Source: JBFELU01 sp041551965 (lineage in GTDB: Bacteria; Actinomycetota; Acidimicrobiia; Spongiisociales; UBA11373). Taken from it: 64,000 nt of DNA. The first letter of the stretch is position 1, and each line of letters begins with the position of its first letter. This document shows positions 59,673 to 64,000 of this stretch, in pieces. Location: the NCBI GenBank assembly GCA_041551965.1, contig JBFELU010000003.1, positions 1-64,000 on the forward strand. Reading direction: 5' to 3'. Below the pieces are notes generated by a model, which worked only from the letters and a program-made list of their open reading frames with translations, did no database searches and was not told the DNA's origin. The translations under genes and the position numbers were made by a program.

Positions 59673-60481
59673 ACTCGCCGACGCTGGCCGGGCGGGTGGT
59701 CCCGGCTCCGCTGCTGGCCGGACGCGGGGCCGGCCGCATTCTGGAGCGGAACTTCCTGGTGTACCGCAGGGCGTGGATGCTGGTGTTCTCCGGGTTCTTC
59801 GAGCCGCTGTTCTACCTGGTCTCGATCGGCGTGGGGATTGGTGAGCTGGTCGGCGATGTGACCGGGCCGGGCGGGACCGCGGTCGACTACGCCGTATTCG
59901 TGGCCCCGGCGCTGCTCGGCTCGGCGGCCATGAACGGTGCCATCTATGAGTCGACGGGCAACATCTTCTTCAAGCTCAAGTACGGCAAGGTGTACGACGC
60001 GGTGCTGGCGACACCGATGCAGTCGGCCGACATCGCCGTCGGCGAGATCACCTGGTCGTTGGGGCGGGGTGCCGTCTATGCGGCCGGGTTCCTGGTGGTG
60101 ATGGCGGCCATGGGCCTCATGCCGTCGTTCTGGGGCATCCTGGCGCTGCCGGCCGCCCTGTTGATCGGTTTCGCCTTCGCCGCCTGCGGGATGGCCACCG
60201 CGACCTTCATGCGCTCGTGGCAGGACTTCGACCTGGTCAACATGGTGACCCTGCCGCTGTTCCTGTTCTCGGCCACCTTCTACCCCCTCGATGTGTACCC
60301 CGAGGGGTTCCAGGTGTTCACCCGGTTGTCACCGCTGTATCACGGTGTCGAGCTGATCCGTTCGCTCACCTTCGGGGTGTTCGACTGGAGCCTCGCCGGG
60401 CACATCGGCTTCCTGGTCGGCATGGGCGCAATCGGGGTGGCGATCACGTCCCGTCGACTCAAGCGCATGCTGCAACCCTGA
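59669..60481 (+). CDS. ABC-2 type permease, second subunit
   Basis: A 270-residue permease with six membrane segments: FFEPLFYLVSIGVGIGELV, FVAPALLGSAAMNGAIYE, and TLPLFLFSATFYPLDVYPEG. It is homologous to the previous permease, probably an old tandem duplication. GTG at 59669 overlaps the preceding stop (GTGA). It converges on the sulfate gene with nine bases between. Confidence 0.9.
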   Translation: MNSPTLAGRVVPAPLLAGRGAGRILERNFLVYRRAWMLVFSGFFEPLFYLVSIGVGIGELVGDVTGPGGTAVDYAVFVAPALLGSAAMNGAIYESTGNIFFKLKYGKVYDAVLATPMQSADIAVGEITWSLGRGAVYAAGFLVVMAAMGLMPSFWGILALPAALLIGFAFAACGMATATFMRSWQDFDLVNMVTLPLFLFSATFYPLDVYPEGFQVFTRLSPLYHGVELIRSLTFGVFDWSLAGHIGFLVGMGAIGVAITSRRLKRMLQP

Positions 60482-60490
60482 GGCGGGGGC

Positions 60491-62227
60491 TCAGTCCCTC
60501 CTCGGCTCGATGAACCCCTCGTGCTCGAGGTGGAGGATTATCTGCTGGGCGGCATTGGCGGGACTGATGTCGGTGGTGTCGATCACCAGATCGGCGTCGG
60601 TCGGCTCCTCGTAAGGATCCGAGATGCCGGTGAACTCCTTGATGATTCCGGCCCGGGCCTTGGCATAGAGGCCCTTGCGGTCCCGCTGCTCGCACACCTC
60701 CAGCGGCGTGGCGATGTGGACGAGGATGAAGCCGCCGCTCGGGGCGATCGTCTCCCGAACCTGCCTCCGCACGGTGTCGTAGGGGGCGATGGGAGCGCAG
60801 ATGGCGATGCCCCCGTTCTTGGTGATCTCCGAGGCCACGAACCCGATCCGGAGGATGTTGAGGTCGCGGTGCTCCTTGGAGAAGCCCAGTTCGGAGGAGA
60901 GGTTCTTTCGCACGATGTCGCCGTCGAGCAGCGTCACCGGCCGGCCTCCCATTTCGAGCAGCTTGACCCGCAGCACGTTGGCGACGGTGGATTTGCCCGA
61001 GCCGGACAGCCCCGTGAAGAACACGGTGAAACCCTGCCGGGCCCGCGGCGGATGGGTGCGGCGGAGCTCGTCGGCCACCCTGGGGAAGGTGAACCATTCG
61101 GGGATCTCACGGCCGTCGGCGAGGCGGGCCCGCAGCTCGGTGCCCGAGATCGTCAGGGTCTTGGCGCCCTCGGGGACCTCGTCGATCGGCATGTAGGCGT
61201 CCTCGTCGGGGAGATAGGCCATCATCTTGAAGGGCACCATCTCGACCCCGATCTCCTCGGTGTGCTGAGCCAGCAGCTCCTGGGCGTCGTACGGGCCGTA
61301 GAAGGGGTCGCCGTTCGAATCAGAGCCCGGTCCGGCGTGGTCCCGTCCGACGATGAAGTGGGTACAGCCGTGGTTCTTGCGGATGATGGCGTGCCACACG
61401 GCTTCCCGGGGACCGGCCATCCGCATGGCCAGCGGGAGGAGCGCCAGCTCGGCGGTGTTGCGCGGATAGCGATCGAGGACCGCCTGGTAGGCACGAACCC
61501 TCGTGTAGTGGTCGACGTCGCCGCGGCGCACCATGCCCACCACCGGGTGGATCAGGAGGTTGGCTCGCGCCCCCTTGGCGGCGCGCACCGTCAGCTCCAG
61601 GTGGGCCCGGTGCATGGGGTTGCGCGTCTGGAACGCCACGACCCGGCGCCACTCCCGGCGATGGAATCTCTCCCGGACCTCGCGGGGGCTCATGCGGAGC
61701 GTGCGGAAGTCGTAGTGGGTGGGGAGCTGCAGCCCCTCGAGACGGCCGCCCACGTAGTAGGGGTGGGTGCGAGTGAGCAGGAAGTTCACCCCGGGGTGCT
61801 CCAGGCTGGTCGTGCCGAACACCTGTCGGGCCTCCGCCTCGCGATCGGGTTCCCATACCTCCTCGATGTGGAGAGCGGCGATCATGACCCCCTCGTCGTC
61901 GCGCAGCGCGACGCTGGTACCGGGAGAGAGGCTCTCGGCCGTTTCCCGGTCGACGTCGAGGCAGATCGGGATCGGCCACAGGGTTCCGTCGGCGAGACGC
62001 ATGTCGGTGCACACCGAGTCGTAGTCGGCCTTGGTCATGAAGCCGGTCAGCGGAGAGAAACCTCCGTTGAGCAGCAGTTCGAGATCGGCGACGTGGCGCT
62101 CGTTGAGGTCGATCGACGGCCAGTCGCGGGAGGCCTTCTTGAGTTCCTCGCCGCGGTCGGCCTCGACCAAGAGGTCGATGAGCGTCCCGCCGTGCGGGGC
62201 AATGAGGTGATTGGCGGTGTCGGGCAC
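60491..62227 (-). CDS. sat-cysC: Bifunctional ATP sulfurylase / APS kinase
   Basis: A 578-residue fusion. The N-terminal ATP sulfurylase (about 1-390) has the nucleotide motif QTRNPMHRAHLEL, GRDHAGPG and GMVRRGDVDHY. The C-terminal APS kinase (about 395-578) has Walker A GLSGSGKST, DGDIVRKNLSSELGFSKEHR and FKGLYAKARA-like RKGLYAKARAGIIKEFTG. It converts sulfate to APS and then PAPS. GTG at 62227 has AAAGGA upstream. No reductase, ferredoxin-dependent or sulfotransferase genes are nearby, so PAPS use cannot be told. Confidence 0.95.
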   Translation of the reverse strand: MPDTANHLIAPHGGTLIDLLVEADRGEELKKASRDWPSIDLNERHVADLELLLNGGFSPLTGFMTKADYDSVCTDMRLADGTLWPIPICLDVDRETAESLSPGTSVALRDDEGVMIAALHIEEVWEPDREAEARQVFGTTSLEHPGVNFLLTRTHPYYVGGRLEGLQLPTHYDFRTLRMSPREVRERFHRREWRRVVAFQTRNPMHRAHLELTVRAAKGARANLLIHPVVGMVRRGDVDHYTRVRAYQAVLDRYPRNTAELALLPLAMRMAGPREAVWHAIIRKNHGCTHFIVGRDHAGPGSDSNGDPFYGPYDAQELLAQHTEEIGVEMVPFKMMAYLPDEDAYMPIDEVPEGAKTLTISGTELRARLADGREIPEWFTFPRVADELRRTHPPRARQGFTVFFTGLSGSGKSTVANVLRVKLLEMGGRPVTLLDGDIVRKNLSSELGFSKEHRDLNILRIGFVASEITKNGGIAICAPIAPYDTVRRQVRETIAPSGGFILVHIATPLEVCEQRDRKGLYAKARAGIIKEFTGISDPYEEPTDADLVIDTTDISPANAAQQIILHLEHEGFIEPRRD

Positions 62228-62286
62228 GGGTGATCCTTTGTGTGATGGCCGCGTGACGCCACGGAGGTGGCAGCGGAACGGGCCGG

Positions 62287-62314
62287 ATTGTACCGGCATC
62301 CCGCAACAGCCCAA
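62287..62314 (-). promoter_or_regulatory. Candidate promoter of the sat-cysC gene
   Basis: On the minus strand TTGGGC is followed after 16 bases by TACAAT, a strong -10 match. Transcription would begin near 62279, about 52 bases before the GTG. The leader holds a small hairpin (GCCAC-GGAG-GTGGC, 62258-62271). Identified by eye. Confidence 0.45.
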
Positions 62315-62334
62315 TCCCTATCATCACGCCGGCC

Positions 62335-63015
62335 GTGGAACTCACTCCCTCCTTCGTCCTCAGCGTCTGGGCGGCCGGGCTCGCGCTCTGCACCGCCGTA
62401 GTGGCCTGGTGGCGGATCACCGGACCCGGCTTCGTGTGGCTGGGCGGTGCCGTCGCGCTGGGAGCGGGGATCCCGGCGGCGTTGAGCGGCGGAGGGACTG
62501 CGGCCGTCGTCGGCGCGGTGTTGGTGGCCTGCGGCACGCTGGCGGCGCGCCGGCCTCCAATCGCCGCGGTGATGCTGGTGGCCGGCGGCGGAACCCTCGT
62601 CGTTGCCGGTGCTCTCGAAGGAGGCGCGGCCTCGGCGGCGGCCGGGACCCTGTTCCTGGGTGGGGTCACCGGCGAGATGATGTTCGGCCATTGGTATCTG
62701 GTCGATCCGACGTTGCCTCGCTGGGCTCTCCGTCGTTTGGCGGCCGCCGGCCTGGCCGGCGCCGTCGTCGATGCGGTGGTGGTCGGCGCCCTCGGCGCTC
62801 TGCCGTGGGCGAGCGGCGATGCAGTGCTCGGACTGGGATACGTGGCACTGGCGATCGCCAGCGCCCTGCTGATGGTCGGCGTGTGGTTTGCGCTCGGTGA
62901 ACCGGGGTATTCGGGAGTGATGGCCGCCACCGGGCTCTCCTACCTGGCGGTCCTCACCGCGCTCGGAGCGGCCGTCGTCGGCCGCCTGCTCGTCGACGGA
63001 CCCGTTCTCGGCTGA
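62335..63015 (+). CDS. Hypothetical polytopic membrane protein
   Basis: A 226-residue protein with about six hydrophobic segments, Ala/Gly/Val-rich. A conserved-looking GEMMFGHWYLVDP stretch near residue 115 lies between segments; no family name recalled. GTG start at 62335, divergent from sat-cysC. It is followed after 19 bases by the cobalamin adenosyltransferase gene. Function unknown. Confidence 0.7.
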   Translation: MELTPSFVLSVWAAGLALCTAVVAWWRITGPGFVWLGGAVALGAGIPAALSGGGTAAVVGAVLVACGTLAARRPPIAAVMLVAGGGTLVVAGALEGGAASAAAGTLFLGGVTGEMMFGHWYLVDPTLPRWALRRLAAAGLAGAVVDAVVVGALGALPWASGDAVLGLGYVALAIASALLMVGVWFALGEPGYSGVMAATGLSYLAVLTALGAAVVGRLLVDGPVLG

Positions 63016-63034
63016 GGCCGTACAATCGGCGCCC

Positions 63035-63574
63035 GTGAAGATCTATACCCACAAGGGCGACGACGGCACCACCGGCCTCCTCTACGGAGGGCGGGTCGCC
63101 AAGGATCACAGTGGGCCCGAGGCCTACGGAGCAGTCGACGAGGCCGTGTCGGCCCTGGGGGTTGCCCGGGCTGTCGCCGACGAGGCGATCGGTGCGCGGA
63201 TACTCGAGGTGCAACGCGACCTCTTCGTCGTTGGAGCCGAGCTCGCAAGTTCGCGAAGGGAGGCCCTCCAAGGAGGGGTGAGCCTGGCCACGGCCGAGAT
63301 GGTGGATGGGCTCGAGCAGGCGATCGACGAACTCGTCGACGAGGCGGGCCTCCCCGACGAGTTCGTGGTGCCGGGTGGATCCGAAGTGGCCGCAGCCCTG
63401 GATCTGGCGCGCACGATCGTGCGCCGGGCCGAACGGCGAGCCGTCACCCACCTCCGGGTCCAGGAGATCCGAGGAAGTGAGGTGGTCCGGTACCTCAACC
63501 GGCTGGCCGATTACCTGTTCGTGCTGGCCAGGGCTTCCGAGGCCACCTGGACGCCGAGCCGTCGAAAGGAGTAG
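63035..63574 (+). CDS. Cob(I)alamin adenosyltransferase (PduO/MMAB type)
   Basis: A 179-residue PduO-family enzyme that makes adenosylcobalamin from cob(I)alamin and ATP. ATP site THKGDDGTTGLLYGGRVAK at the N-terminus; RRAERRAV and YLNRLADYLFVLARA at the C-terminus are diagnostic. Adenosylcobalamin is the cofactor of the acyl-CoA mutase at 46770. GTG start. The next gene begins four bases after its stop. Confidence 0.93.
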   Translation: MKIYTHKGDDGTTGLLYGGRVAKDHSGPEAYGAVDEAVSALGVARAVADEAIGARILEVQRDLFVVGAELASSRREALQGGVSLATAEMVDGLEQAIDELVDEAGLPDEFVVPGGSEVAAALDLARTIVRRAERRAVTHLRVQEIRGSEVVRYLNRLADYLFVLARASEATWTPSRRKE

Positions 63575-63578
63575 GACG

Positions 63579-64000
63579 ATGGTCGAGATCGGGCGGGGCA
63601 CCGTCACAGAGGAGGCCGGGGCTCTCGTGGTCGGCGTGGGAGCCGAGCGTTCCCTCGATGCTGTGGGGAGGACGGTGGCCGGCTCATTCGGCGAGTGGTT
63701 CGAGACCTACCTCGACCGGATCGATTTCACCGGCAAGCCGGGCCAATTGGCTGTGCTCCCGGGTGGTGATCTCCCCTTCGAGGTGGTGGTCTTGGTCGGG
63801 CTCGGCGAGGATCCGGACGCCGAGGCGGTCCGCCAGGCGGCCGGAGTGGGCGGCGGGGCGGTGACCCGCCACGAGACGGTGGCGACGACCCTGCACGCCG
63901 CCGCTCCAGACGGTGCCGCGTCGGCCGCCGTGGAGGGATTCGTGTTGGGCCAGTACTCCTTCGACCGCCACCGCAGCGAACCGAAGCCGTCCCTGACCAC
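63579..64000 (+). CDS. Leucyl aminopeptidase (M17) N-terminal domain, cut by window end
   Basis: The first 140 residues of a roughly 480-residue enzyme. They match the M17 N-terminal domain: GKPGQLAVLPGGDLPFEVVV, VGLGEDPDAEAVRQAAG and EGFVLGQYSFDRHRSEPKP just before the linker to the catalytic domain. The catalytic dizinc domain lies outside the window. ATG with AAGGAGTAGG upstream. Confidence 0.88.
   Translation, partial: MVEIGRGTVTEEAGALVVGVGAERSLDAVGRTVAGSFGEWFETYLDRIDFTGKPGQLAVLPGGDLPFEVVVLVGLGEDPDAEAVRQAAGVGGGAVTRHETVATTLHAAAPDGAASAAVEGFVLGQYSFDRHRSEPKPSLT

Noticed and set aside
1..64000. Search for mobile elements, phage genes, tRNA and rRNA genes
   Set aside because: No transposase, integrase, terminal repeats, tRNA cloverleaf or rRNA segments were recognised; the genes are densely packed with uniform composition.

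Overview
The window is a gene-dense, high-GC bacterial chromosome segment with about 66 protein genes. Many starts are GTG, many neighbours share GTGA or ATGA start/stop overlaps, and no gap without a gene exceeds about 260 bases. NucS, an F420-type luciferase-like oxidoreductase, type-5 uracil-DNA glycosylase, a DosR/DosS-like system and a sufD-Rieske-sufC order all point to Actinobacteria, probably a lineage outside the well-known mycobacteria/streptomycetes (Acidimicrobiia-like; this placement is inference). I saw no rRNA, tRNA, CRISPR, prophage or insertion sequence.

Layout. 1-3915: pyruvate phosphate dikinase (cut by the window edge), a heme-GAF histidine kinase, a divergent DosR-like regulator, a universal stress protein and a CBS-BON protein, with two DosR-box-like sites; this looks like a hypoxia/redox regulon. 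3917-11797: menaquinone genes menF, menD, menA, menB, menE plus a hydrolase and an SDR; menC and the methyltransferase are not here. 11804-28802: mixed housekeeping genes, including peptidases, a PQQ-propeller lipo/membrane protein, a YihY protein with a heterodimeric ABC exporter, a yeast-type cytosine deaminase, an archaeal-type GAPDH-like protein, an acyltransferase and an IF-1-like protein.

28938-40453: iron-sulfur assembly (sufB; sufD-Rieske-sufC; and sufU-sufS with a second sufC on the other strand), interleaved with DNA repair (nucS, type-5 UDG), a short RpoD-family sigma factor and fumarase. 40487-46058: a lipoprotein, an F420 oxidoreductase, an acyl-CoA dehydrogenase and a DsbB/TlpA thiol-redox cluster. 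46091-49210: an acyl-CoA mutase with isobutyryl-CoA-mutase residues, coupled to a zinc-ribbon and a membrane protein, then small proteins. 49310-57924: lipoamide metabolism (lpd, E2, an in-frame LipB-LipA fusion), a proline peptidase and transketolase. 57976-64000: a NodIJ-like ABC transporter, bifunctional ATP sulfurylase/APS kinase, a membrane protein, cobalamin adenosyltransferase (which would supply the mutase cofactor) and the start of leucyl aminopeptidase.

The strongest unusual signals are the LipB-LipA fusion, the DosR-like locus with two matching boxes, the ICM-type mutase, menD lacking any ATG/GTG/TTG start next to a perfect 13-bp inverted repeat, the two SufC copies, and four tail-to-tail gene pairs whose stop codons share one CTAG.
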